Origin: Ulota crispa
Taxonomy: Eukaryota; Streptophyta; Bryopsida; Orthotrichales; Orthotrichaceae
Reading direction: 5' to 3'
DNA length: 64,000 bases
Assembly: GCA_963920765.1 (NCBI GenBank)
Contig: OY987243.1
Span: forward strand, 15,066,001 to 15,130,000
Position numbers and translations under genes: made by a program. Below the pieces are notes generated by a model. That model saw only the letters and a list, made by a program, of their open reading frames with translations, ran no database searches and had not been told where the DNA came from. Positions 46,708 to 58,372 of the stretch are shown piece by piece. The stretch's first letter is position 1. Every line of letters starts with the position of its first letter.

Positions 46708-48390
46708 TCATGGCTGCATGTGGAAACTACGCCTGTGGAAACTACGCCTGTAAGAGAAACACAATCGATCCTGACGTCGATTATTTACAGGAAGGATCTC
46801 CGTCGTCGACTTGTGAGACACCAAGTCATACGACAGCAAATAATCCCCGAAACAATCCTTGCTAAACACCCAGCTCACTCCTCCTCGTGCACTGCAACTG
46901 AACCAGTTATCACCGTACCAGTGATATGTGGTGACTATAGATTGCAAAGACTTCTTGCGCTCCTCGATATCACCTCTACTCCTAGGAACCTGTATCCTCA
47001 GTACTCCAAAATCCACACCATCATCCACACCATCTTCTTGCAGCCAAATAATATAAAAACAAAGTGGCATGTACTCAAGTTTACTGAGGTCGTCGCCACT
47101 ATCACAATCGTAAATCTCCACCGACCAGTTGTAGCTCGGCTTGTAACCAATAAGCAAAGCATCATGAAGCTTTGCAGGAATGACAGCATACAAAGCTCCC
47201 GTACATTCCACGAGCTCCATGAATGTATTCACACGCATGTAAAACGGAAAATCATCCTGGCTACGATTTGCATCAGGCATATGGAACTTCTGAATTGTGT
47301 ACTCGTGGACACAACTCCAGATCTCAGCTTCTGTGTTGACTTCGAACAATTTCAGAGTTGCAGCAGGTGTTGGTCTTTCATTAGGATCCACTCTTGCATG
47401 GTCGTCGGCATACACGGGATCCACCTTTGCAAAGTAGAGTCGTTTGCCTACTAGCATACTTGCTCAATGATACCCCCAATCAACAATATTACGGACAAGA
47501 TATTTCTGAGCCCATAGACGATCCCCTGGAAACGCAAGCATTGCCAAGTATTGGTTGTGGACGTGTAAACAGCCACAAATTGTTCCAAAGTGAGAATCAC
47601 TCTGTAAGTGTTGGACTTTACATCCACTTCGAGCATCACCTACACACCTTTCCAATAGACAGACGACCAAGACGCTAACCCTATCGGTTGACAATTGGCT
47701 GACGGGAGCTCCTTACATTGCTTCGTCAAGGGGCTGCACACCAGCAGTCTCATCCAACCAGGACAGCCAAGGTTGCTAGGCACACCGAAAACATCTGAGG
47801 TGGCTGACACGTGGTTGGATTGAGCCTGCTGCAGACGTGGATTCAGGCGATGGCTGCTGCGGAGGGGGACGACACCCACAGTTCCTTTGATTAGCAACAG
47901 ACCTCTTGAGCTGGCGATGATGTCTCCATAAGGCTGGCTGTTTTGGAGCCACTCCAGTGGCAAAATCACCGCCATGGATGGGATGGAGAGGGAGCACCCT
48001 TTGCGTTGCATGGTGTGGTGTGGAGTGCCAGATTCCAGTCATCGACCACAAGCGCTTCCTATGTGCCTGAACTTCGCCCCAGGTTTGTCCGGAGTTCTCA
48101 TCGGACATCTGAGAGGATATTGAGCCTTTTGGTTGTAAAACGTGCTTCGGGACAATGATTGGGAAATACCTGTCTCCCGTGTCGTCTAGCCTGCGAGCGT
48201 GAGCAATTCGCTCGATGTTGTAAGGTTTCCATACTGGCCATCCGTTGCAGTGGAGTTAAATGAGCCTGCGTGCTGAGAGTTTAGGCATGTTGTTATGCAT
48301 GACCAAGTGGATGATGGTTTCTAGGTCCGTGTCTGAGTGAGTGCGCTTATCACTTGGGTCAGTCATGGTCGCATCATCCACTGTAGCCAT
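46708..48390 (-). pseudogene. F-box/kelch-type protein gene, broken
   Basis: The minus strand from about 48390 gives an N-terminal piece (MATVDDATMTDPSDKRTH, LETIIHLVM) that stops at 48250. A second stretch (48011 to about 47640) reads LPLEWLQNSQPYGDIIASSR, RGLLLIKG and CSPLTKQCKELPS. It continues in frame after a TAG stop at about 47637 as VMLEVDVKSNTYRVILTLEQ and TNTWQCL. The frame then shifts near 47545 to GDRLWAQKYLVRNIVDWG. A TGA stop at 47464-47466 interrupts the last part, a 249-codon frame (46708-47457: ASMLVGKRLYFAKVDP onward). The plan, especially 'VGVVMLEVD..SNTYRVIV' followed by 'YDS.TNTW', is typical of plant F-box proteins with a kelch-like C-terminus. An F-box itself is not clear. 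Multiple stops and a frameshift suggest a recent pseudogene. Confidence 0.55.
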
Positions 48391-48958
48391 ATCTGCAAGA
48401 ATGAATTTCGTGTAAGTCAAGTCAGCAAACTGTTGTTGCTGACAAATTGGTTTCTTTTAGGGTTGAGGATCCAAAGGTAATGCAGTGATAGAAGAAGGCT
48501 ACGGCTTGAGGAATGCTTTAGTACTGGCCAGAGCATGCTATTGAAATCGCTGTTGAAATCGCTGTTAGGTTGGATTCTTTTACAGGGATCACCCCTACTG
48601 CATATCTTAATGCTTGTATCATTGTATGCAACTCCTAACGCTTGTACACACATTTTCACACTCCACTTGTAAGCAGAAATATCATTTATAAATACTCTAG
48701 ATTGAAAACAATTGGGAGATCCAAGCGTATGCAAGTTGTTTAGGAAAAGAGAAGATAGGCAAAAATCGCCCAAACCAAAGACCGCAATAGTGTCAACAGA
48801 AATGCCTGTCCACGAAAACAAGCAATTGGATGCCCAAATAATATTTAAGGTAGTCGTTGAAACTGCCAGAAAAAGCGGCTGCTTTTATCAATGAAGAGCA
48901 CGTTAGGAGGAATGCAGAATAATTCACACCTGCAACGATGGAGGTCAGTTGAAGCAAC

Positions 48959-49505
48959 TTAACCCCTAAACGTCCAAGGGGTAAGGGCAAAACATAGATG
49001 CGTTATAATTGATATTTTTGTAAATTTAATGAAGATATCTTCAAAAGAGAAAACAAGAATCATGATCTTTAGTAATTACCAATATGGTCAAACATTCAAA
49101 AAAAGTTTTGGATTCTTACTCAATGAATTTAGAAGTACTTATCATTCAATATTCATCAAAATTACAAATTTCATTCATAGAATCTAAAATTTGGTATAAT
49201 TGGTTAATAATAGACAATCTATTTATAACTTCAAAAATGCAATCTTTTTGAAAGAGAGAACATCATTAGTTTCCCAAAATAGTAAATTTTGTAACACTAG
49301 CAAAAATTGAAGTGTTTGTTTTTGACAAATTCTCCTTCATAAAGTCTAACTTGAATTGACATTATTCAAATTGGGTTGGAAAGTAGACTTGCTTTCCTAT
49401 ATTATGTTATATTATTTTTTTCAAAAAATGTTTTGTTAAATTTTGGGCAGCCCGCAAAAAAGGGCAACGACCAGAAATTGTTTGATTGGACGTTTAGGGG
49501 TTAAT
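48959..49505. mobile_element. TTAA-flanked MITE, perfect 15-bp ends (copy 11)
   Basis: TTAA at 48959-48962 then CCCCTAAACGTCCAA. The right end is TTGGACGTTTAGGGG then TTAA at 49502-49505. This is the cleanest copy: 15 of 15 terminal bases are inverted. Its body is 539 bp with no coding capacity. Confidence 0.85.
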
Positions 49506-49559
49506 TTGGACAAGAAAACTAGTAGATTGAGGCTTGCAGCAGAAATTGCATGTATGAGA

Positions 49560-50055
49560 ACAATAATCAGACAACTACAAACTGTGCAAACCTTAACAAA
49601 CAAGAGAGAAAATAATTAAATTTTCACAGACTGGATTACAACAACACAATCATGGAATTATCCTAGTTTCCAATCTTAGAAGAAATTGAAAGTACAGTTT
49701 TATGACACTTATAACCAACAACTCCCAACTCAAGTGGTTAGCCTAAGGTTTTGTAAAAAATAAGTTATCAAAAAATCAAGTCCACCAAGATGAAGCTTAA
49801 GGTTTGTCCCTCTTGGTGGTACCGTGGTGGAATTACTTTTGAGCTAATGAATATATGTGTTGTGCTTCAATATTTCTTGTTTGACAAGTAGTTGTTGGTT
49901 ATAAGTGTCATGCACTACATGAAAATAATAATTAGACAACTACAAACTGTGCAAAACTTAGCAAATAAGAGAGAAAATAATTTTCACTAGATAACAACAA
50001 CATCCCATGGAATTTACCTAGTTTCTAATCTTAGAGGCAATAATGAAACAATTCT
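49560..50055 (+). repeat. Direct duplication of about 130 bp
   Basis: The segment beginning AATAATCAGACAACTACAAA (about 49560) recurs at about 49925 (AATAATTAGACAACTACAAA). Similarity extends through AAGAGAGAAAATAATT and CCTAGTTTCxAATCTTAGA. Between the two copies lies a small inverted-repeat element. Confidence 0.8.
49698..49918. mobile_element. Small inverted-repeat element between the duplicates
   Basis: The left end ATGACACTTATAACCAACAA and the right end TTGTTGGTTATAAGTGTCAT are inverted perfectly over 20 bp. It is about 220 bp with no coding capacity. The target duplication is unclear. Confidence 0.72.
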
Positions 50056-50450
50056 TCTAGAAAGGAGCACTTGCTCACTTGCTAGAGTTGTTAATAATGC
50101 TCCTGCATGCGCAGCATCAGCAATATATAGCAAAAGGGAGCAATAGGGCAAGGCAATATGGAGACAATGCAAAAGCAAGAAGACGATGCTGAAACTACAA
50201 CAAAGAGGAAAAAGTTGGTATTTATATGGATACAGTAGTGGTTAGCATTGACTACAATCTGTAGCTAACTAGTATTTTTTTTTTAAATTCAAATCATGTC
50301 CTCAGGTCTAAACTCAATTCTAGATACTTTTGCACTGATGAAACCAAACCTTGAAGCAACTTGATGAAAAAAACCTCAAAGCAACTTGAACCTGAGAGTA
50401 CGTTCCCTCTTTATAACCACCCTAAGCCTAATTATAGAAATTAGGTTTAC

Positions 50451-51187
50451 TTTAGGATAGTTGCAAGAATGACCTGCCAGCTTTGTCTCAAACACCCAGA
50501 AGATTGATAGTACTATGTAGTACTATGAGCTTTTGAATATTTTTTTTAATAAAATAAAATATGTAAAATTTGTAAAGCCCTTAAAATAGCATATTTGTGA
50601 AAATTCAGATTTAGCAAAATTTTATTCTAAAAGTTGTGCACAAAAATAGTGGGACAAAAATTACCAATAAAAAGTCAATTTCTTTCTTGCTTTTTAGAAA
50701 ATAGTAAAATAATTCAATAAAATAAATTAAAAATTGGTCATTTGAGAACCCATTAAATACACATGGTACAATTGCTTTGTTAAGGAATTTCTTTGCATTT
50801 TGCCAATGAAGGGAGATAGGATGCCCACTTTGAGACAATGTAAATGCCATGGAATTTATAATTTTGCAAAACCCTTCTACAAATGCATGTAAGCATGCTT
50901 CATAAACAACATCCTTGATTTATAACTCTAGAAAAGTTTTTTTGCACCCAAAATAGTACTAAAAACCCCCAAAATGGCAAGGATAGACACCTATTTTGAG
51001 GCTGCTTAAAAATAGCAAAATTTAATAATTACCAAAAAATTTGTGGACATCAATAACTTGCATGTTCACGTTATCCTAAAAGGACAAGTCAATATGACTT
51101 CTTTTGCAAAAGTTATTAGCAAAAAACAAGCCACAATAGGTGAGGGGGACACAATGTAGTACATGTTATTCTTGCAATCACCCTTTA
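50451..51187. mobile_element. Family C element (copy 2), 4-bp duplication TTTA
   Basis: TTTA at 50451-50454 then GGATAGTTGCAAGAATGACC. The right end is GTTATTCTTGCAATCACCC then TTTA at 51184-51187. The body is the reverse of copy 1 (shared CATAGTACTACATAGTACTA and GGGCATCCTATCTCCCTTC regions). Confidence 0.78.
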
Positions 51188-52481
51188 CTTTAATCTTGAC
51201 ACGTGGAGGGCATCTATTCCATGGTATGTAGGTGTTGGAATATTTTTTCTGCCTGGACTTGATTGAATTGTCCAATTCAAAATGAAGTCTTTGACAAACG
51301 CAGGTTGTTGACCGAATCTGCCAGTACAATCGTCAGTGGTTTCGTTTGTTGATTAGTGAGGGATAATTTTTCTGGGGAGCTCTGAATAAACTTTACTGTA
51401 ATCAGTTAATCACCCCCATCCAAGCTAGCTATGTTGCGTTGATTCATGTCATGTGCACAAGGTTTATGCCTGCCTGACTTGTGAATACTTGAGGTGCCTG
51501 TTCACTGGCAAGTGGTATAATTATTTCCTTTTTCAGTTATTAGTATTATTCGTTCAAATCTAGCAAGTCATTCCTAGGTCAGTGAGTCTCTCTCCCTCTA
51601 GCAGGTCTTCATGGTCGAATAACTCGAATTGCATGCAAGCTGCTCAATCATGCGTTCATAGTTCATACTTAACACAAGCCAACAGATTGTGACCATGGAG
51701 AAATTAACCTAAATAATCATTAGAGAAAATGTGGACTCGCAAGAGGGCTGTCAGGAAATGGTTCAGAGAACCCCAACATTGCATTTATTTTGTCCTTTCT
51801 AAATTATATCCCTATTATTGCTCATGGTTGTGATGAGTGCATACGGTGAGATGAAAGCAATTCTATTGGGAAGTTTAGGGGTGTACATCCAAAGTGCCAG
51901 AGTCATGATTAGCCTTGAAAACCGATAAAAGAGTAAAAAAGTTTTGTTATAAAATAAAGCATTACCATATCCCTACACTACAAACAGATATATTGACTGA
52001 TATTACATGTCCGACCCGAAAGTCAGAGAAGGTAGCGACAGCCAACAGGTTTAGGTCAGATAAAATGTACTCCAGCTAGCCCCTTAGCTTAAGATGTCAA
52101 TCCCTTGCAGCCTCTTCGAGACCTGACTTTTTCTCTAATCAAATAATAGCAACAGATTCAGGCTATTCAGGCTGGAGTGTGAGAGGATGGTCATTGCAGC
52201 CTGTTACCGATGTTCCCAATCGTGTTACTCCATGTTCACATCGGTGGAGGTGAGCAGATCACTGCACCATAGATCAGCAATGGTAACAAAAGAAATGATC
52301 TCAAGCAGGTCCTGTCGGTCCAAGGTCCTGCAAGTGCTAACTGCTAAGTCAAAGATTAATCAGCCTCCATTGACAGAGAGCTTTTAATACAAGCCTTCCA
52401 GTGATCCAAGTGACAGCCCCGGAGATCGACATTCCTGCTGGAGAGTGGGGAATCTTGTATCTTGCTCTTATCAAAGGCTCG
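51188..52481. other. No gene recognised
   Basis: Intergenic DNA of more even base composition than its neighbours. A plus-strand 66-codon frame at 52187-52387 is not recognisable. There is no clear repeat boundary. Confidence 0.35.
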
Positions 52482-52714
52482 AACATGATATTCATTAATT
52501 TGGGAAAAATCCTTTCCCAAAACTGATTCTGGGGAATACTCAATTTTGCATTTGTGAGAATATTTTGACTAGTCGATGTGATTTTTTTTGGTAGTTTGGT
52601 CTTGAAGAAATCATGGTACAAGTCTCAATCTCTAAATCACCAAAAAATTCTCAATAGTGAAAAAATGAAAAGTCCCAAAATCAGAGTTTTTCCCAAGTTA
52701 AATGAATATTGCGT
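52482..52714. mobile_element. Family D MITE (copy 3)
   Basis: The left end is ATGATATTCATTAATTTGGG and the right end is CCCAAGTTAAATGAATATTG. It is about 230 bp and lacks coding capacity. Confidence 0.6.
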
Positions 52715-52966
52715 GAGTTGAAGCAAACTGGTACTGGATCAGCAACAACGTGCTGAGGGCCTGGCAGAGGCTACGTTCTGAGGTGGTGATCACGCCGCGT
52801 TTGGCAGCATCGATCATGTACAAGAATTTGTTTCACGTAGCACCACTATTGGACCCATCCATCAATCGAATAATCAGCCATCAACTATATATGGTGGGAG
52901 CTATGGAGGTTCCTCATTCGGAATAAACCACTCAATGGACCGTAGTAGAACGTTCGTTGACCCTAG

Positions 52967-53550
52967 TTGAACGAAGGGAAAATTTCATGGATACCCCTGA
53001 AGTTTGCAATATTTTCATACTTGGATACCCTGCTTTTTCAGAAATATCACAAATAACACCATATTCATTAAATTGGGAAAAGAGTATATTTTGGGACTTG
53101 GAGATCACCTCAAACCAAGCTCGCAGTTTTTTTGGGTACACAAGCCCTCAATTGAGAGGAGGAATTTGCGAGGGAAAAAATCTTAATGGCTCTAACTAAA
53201 TCTAATACTTTCGAATCTGGTTTAAAGTAACTTTTTGGGTTTGAGGGGAAAACAAAGTAAGACACCTCTTTTTCCCAAATTAATGAATACAGTATTTAAT
53301 ACCTTTGGACCAAAATTCTTAAGTGTTTGTTTTGTTGTGCATGTTACTTCCCTTCTTCCTTTGTGCACATGCATAATAAGAAAGAAGTAATATGTGCTCA
53401 AAGGAAGAAAGGAAGTGACACGCACAACAAAACAAACACCTAAAAATCTTGGTCCATGGGTATTATTTTGTGATATTTCTGAAAAAGCAGGATTATCTAT
53501 GAAAATATTACAAACTTCAGGGGTATCCTTGAAATATTCCCTTGAACGAA
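52967..53550. mobile_element. Mutator-like MITE family B with perfect 9-bp duplication
   Basis: TTGAACGAA at 52967-52975 and again at 53542-53550. The left end GGGAAAATTTCATGGATACC and the right end GGTATCCTTGAAATATTCCC are inverted. The arm is interrupted at 53056 by a family D element. The remainder matches 53902-54225. Confidence 0.85.
53052..53301. mobile_element. Family D MITE (copy 4) nested in family B
   Basis: AATA at 53052-53055 then ACACCATATTCATTAAATTGG. The right end is CCAAATTAATGAATACAGTA, TTT, then AATA at 53298-53301. Excision with one AATA restores CACAAATACCTTTGGACC, matching uninterrupted family B copies. Confidence 0.82.
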
Positions 53551-53892
53551 CCTAGATACCTGTAGACTGAGGCTCGGTCATTTTGCTAATCTCTGTTTTA
53601 ATGCGAATCGAGTGTTTTCAGATTGACTATTTAGAATTTATTTTCCACTATATTGGCTTTTGTTTTTGTTTTGTTTTGTGCAATAGGAATAACTTAGAAT
53701 TAATGTGCTTGTAGTACCTAATCAATGGAAAAAGCGTTATGGATATTTAGAATGCATTCTATAAACTTTTGTACTTTGTAAAACCTTTTTTGTAGGTTTC
53801 ACATGATTGTATAGTTTTTGCTTAATCTTTCAAACATTGTTCATTTGCGCAGTTTTGGCACCATCATCAATTTCTTGAAATGAAGTATGCCA

Positions 53893-54234
53893 TTAAACGA
53901 AGGGAAACTTTCATGGTTACCCCTAAAGTTTGGATATTTACATAGATTAGATACCGTTGTTTTTTCAGAAATTGCACAAATATCTGTAGACCATAATTTT
54001 TAGACATTTATTTGTTGTGCTTGTACTTCCTTTATGACTAATGTTGAAGAAGGGAATGCAATGAAACAAAAAAGAAGCAACGTGCGCACAAAGAAAGAAG
54101 GAAAGTGACATACACAACAAAAAGAATGCTTGAAAACTTAGTCCAAGGGTATTTGTGTAAATTCTGAAAAAGCAGGGGTATCTATGTAAGTATTGCAAAC
54201 TTCAAGGGTATCCATGAAATTTCCCTAAAATGAA
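53893..54234. mobile_element. Mutator-like MITE family B (uninterrupted copy)
   Basis: Left end GGGAAACTTTCATGGTTACC at 53902; right end GGTATCCATGAAATTTCCC at 54225. Flanking 9-mers TTAAACGAA and TAAAATGAA match at 7 of 9. The 324-bp body includes GTGCGCACAAAGAAAGAAGG. It has no coding capacity. Confidence 0.75.
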
Positions 54235-57200
54235 TGGCACATGCACTCATAAGAAAGTATATAAATGCTAAGATTTTAGCAGGCAAGCAGCTAGTGCTAT
54301 AGCGGAAATCATAATTGTGCATGTCTGCTAAATCCAAGATTGCTTAAATATCATAACAAAATTTGTAGAGATTTACATATGAATTCCTTATGTATTATAC
54401 AAAATGCAAGGAAAATGAATTGTAACAGAGAAATGTGACAAAGGGAAAAATCATAAAAGAACTACAAAGAAATGTTTAACAATTGCTTCAACGTGAACAT
54501 TGAATAGTAGCACATAGGAAAAACCACAAATTTGTGAATACTCATAGGAAAAATGTGAAGAATTCTTGAAATTGACAAAGGGAAACTTGCAAAAGTTTGG
54601 TGTTTGTGTATCTTGCACTCCAATCTATTACTAAACCCCCAAGTATTCTCACTTTTTTTGCTCATGTGAAAATGAGGTTTAAATATTTTCATTTAACAAA
54701 ATCAAATTTCACTAAAAAATTCCATAATACTAATTTTAGTAAATTTGGAATACTCATGTGCCAAAATCCCAAAATAATGACATTTTTCTTCACAAAGGTC
54801 AAGTTTCACTTGAGAATCTAAGACCAATATAGAGTTTATATTCAGGTTGTGCAACCTAAACCTTGCTAAACTAGTGACATACTCCCATTTTATTCAAATT
54901 AACATTACATGCTTCATTTATAAGATAATGACAAATCTCCTATCACATTTTTTGTGAAAATTTTGGGCAAATTTCTTTTGAAGAGGACATAAGAATTTAG
55001 ACTTAATGGATACTAATTTGCAACAATATAGTCTTTTGGTTTTACGTCCATAGCTAGCATCTCAAGGCGTTCTAACTTGCCTCCAATGAATACTCCATGT
55101 TGTGTTTTTATGGATGACACTTGCTTGAAGATCTCTATATTGGAAGTGACCAAATTAATTTTGACAATGTCAAATTAATAGATATATGTAACTGAAATCA
55201 AGTCATATATAACTATTTTTGGAAACTTCAAAATCTCAAAACTAATAATTGTATTTATGCATTTTTGGCAATACATACAAAACATATTAAAATCTCTTGA
55301 TGCTGTCTTTATGTTTTGGGAAACATTTTGATAATTAGCATCTGGAAATCTCCCAATACATGGCATAGTCCAAAAGTACATGAATTGTGACAATTTAAAT
55401 AAATGTGGCACACCTACCTTTTAGGTTTATGTGCAAAATGTGCAATAGATGCTTGAATGGTTATGTTGTCATTGTTGAAAGTTTAAAATAGGGCTTTAGA
55501 GTTTGCTCTAGGCCAAAGTTGGAAGAAAATTAGTTAACTTTGAAAAGAAGGTTAGTGCTGAAGGAGGGGTTAATCTCAAGGGAAGGTTGCCTTGAGGGAA
55601 GGGTTAGCTATGAGGTTATATGATTGAGAATGTACGTGAGCAGTTGAGAACTTCATCTCTTTCACTTGTATGTATATATGTTTGAGTAATCCATGTGGTC
55701 CTTTGCTCTCCTATCTTCTTATACGTTTCAAGAAGCACTTCCAATGCTCTATAAATCTTGGTGACTGAGTGTTGTGAGCGTTGTTACAAAAGGAGTTTAC
55801 AATGAATCCCCTTGTGATAACAGTTTGCAAGTACTTCAAATAAATTTAGAAATATCAATGTATTCATGAAAAAGTCATTACAACGACAATATAAAGTGTA
55901 AAGCTTTGAAGATTTCTGCAATAGGAAAATTTAGGCAAAATCTAATGTGAAAAGGCATTGTAAGTAATGGAAAAACAAGTTCCCACATTCTTCTGTATCA
56001 ATGCAGTGCACAATATTCTAAATTGCTTTCCTCTCACAAGTTCATATTATTTATTTTCAATCTCAAAGAGTACCTCTTCTTTCAGAACAAGCTTGCATTT
56101 GAAATTGTAGGTGGAGATTGAGCCTGCTTTTTAATATACCTTGCAGAAGCAGTTGTAAGCTCAAAACATGTTATTCATTAATTTGGGAAAACAATGGGTA
56201 CCATTTTGTACCTCACCTTAATCCAAAATTGCCACCTTAATTCAAATTAATTAACTCATATTAAGGAGATCACTTGAAACCTAGTTAATGAACTTTTGTC
56301 CAAAATTTGAACTTTCTGTCCAAAAAGAACGTATTTCTAGATGATGTATATCTCATTTTGTTGGAAAACAGTCAACAAATTCCCAATTCAATGAATATGG
56401 CATTCTCTAGAAAAAAAAAGCCAGAAATCCCGCTTTGTACGCTTTTACCCAAATTAACAAATAACGCGTTTCAACTACAGATTCATATTTTTCAGTACTC
56501 AATTTCGTTGGAATTCTCCCAATTAATGAGGCTACAAAATTTGGGACTCTGAAGTTCCATAAACTAGGAGCCGTATAGATTATGGTTTCAGATGTACCAT
56601 GCTGTATTAAAACATTTGAAGCAGGATTGTACTCGTAGTAAGACTTCATTCTAGTAAAATAGGTTGACCAATAAAAGGTGATTATGCTTGTCAATTGTGC
56701 TTGGTTAGTACGTCTTGATTATTGAAGGGGTAATAATCGTAATGCCCACAATCATATGTAATAACCAAAAATAGTATCTAAGTGATTCAACGTGTCTCAT
56801 ATTCTATGTATCCAAATCTTGTTCTTAAGGAAAATACTAACCGTCCTAGACTCTTTCCTTCAGAAAAAACTGATGTTCCAAGTACTATACAACTGCAATT
56901 GTACAGTACAGTACAAAAAGAAGCTCTGAAAAGGCTTGGAAATGCATTTGAAATGTTAAGGTAGATTCTTCATATCACTTGTGTCTACTAATGTTCATTT
57001 CGTTTTTCAGTAGATATTTTTAATGCTGGATGCATATTGTGGGTTTTGATTTTGAGGGACGAGGGTGATTGAAGTGGAGAAATCGATACACGCTTTTGCA
57101 AGCATTGATTTGTAAAATATAAAGCTTGTAATGTTAGAGAGAGCTTGGCTTTTGGTTCAATGCAATAGTTGCAATTTAATGTCTACCCATAAATCATAAG

Positions 57201-58372
57201 ATACCTTCTACCAATGTTCTGGTCAATAATGCCCAAAATCACGGGTAAAAACATTGTAATTTGATGAGCTAGTAGCTGGAAATGTTATTTCTTCATGTGT
57301 AATTGATTTGTGGACACCTACGTAATATTCTTTTAAGAATTACGGGATTTTGAATTTAGGAGATTTCGCATCGAGAAGGACTCAGTGAGGCCCAAAACTT
57401 AGATTGAAGTGTCCTGCATTGTATTTTGTAGACACAAGTGTTGTGAAGGAATAAAGGGTTTGGTGCAGCTTAAAAAAGTTTCAACAATAAAAGGCTTCTG
57501 CAAGGCTCAAATGATTGGCCTCGCTTGCAAGGCTCACACTACTGGTCAATTTGCTATCCAAAGCGGTATTTAGGTGTTGATGATTCCCAGGTTTCTATAA
57601 TTCTTTGGCATCTCCTTCTTGTATGCACTATTTCTGAAATATCGAAGTCAACATGTTAAACCACGAGTCTCGCATGATTAATTATCATATTTATACAATT
57701 GAACAATGTCTACATATTTGCATGAATATTACTTGGCGTGCTCAGAGTGAATTTAGTATTAAAGTACAAAGGATGCCTGCCCAACACTCTCCCAGAATGT
57801 TTTGAGATACGATGAATACTGGTACGCATCGGGACTGCATACCGGGATCCACAATTCTGCTTCTGCATTCACGCTGAACCAAAATTAGTATAAGAAGTCC
57901 TGCAGAACGTGAAGGCTGTAAGAATACTGGATCGAACCAACAGGAGAGAGCCAAATAAGCTAAATTCGACGTAAAGCTTGGGCCCTGGCTCTGACTGTTC
58001 TACCTAGAGCAGTTCAGAACTACCCACCCAGATGCGAACAAGAGTACATTCACGAGCAAAAGTATTTAAGAAAAAACGAAAATTGTGATGAAAACAAATG
58101 AGCTTTACTACAATCAACTCACTCTCATGGGCAAAACCCCAAAGAGAAGAAATCACGTTACATGTGCACAAAATGTCACATTACACTGCTCACCTGACCA
58201 GTCCATAAAATTCGAGATGAATATATATGGATGAAGCAGGTCACTGTAAAATGCACCAATACATTGCTGCATCCACCTGGAGAACTTGCGAGTAGGTTTG
58301 CTCATTCATTTCCACCTTGCAGAAGACGAGCCTGTACTGCCACCAAAACTACCAGCAATGACAATGAGCTGC
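54235..58372. other. AT-rich intergenic DNA, no gene recognised
   Basis: Apart from a family D MITE at 56166-56472 I see no gene or delimitable element. The last 100-200 bases before 58373 are likely the 3' UTR of the minus-strand fibrillin gene. The frames at 56407-56694 (-) and 56782-56964 (+) are not recognisable. Confidence 0.4.
56166..56472. mobile_element. Family D MITE (copy 5) with an extra end
   Basis: The left end is TGTTATTCATTAATTTGGG. Two right-end-like sequences follow: CCCAATTCAATGAATATGG at about 56392, and CCCAAATTAACAAATAACGC at about 56449. This suggests a tandem or nested pair of family D ends. Confidence 0.58.
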
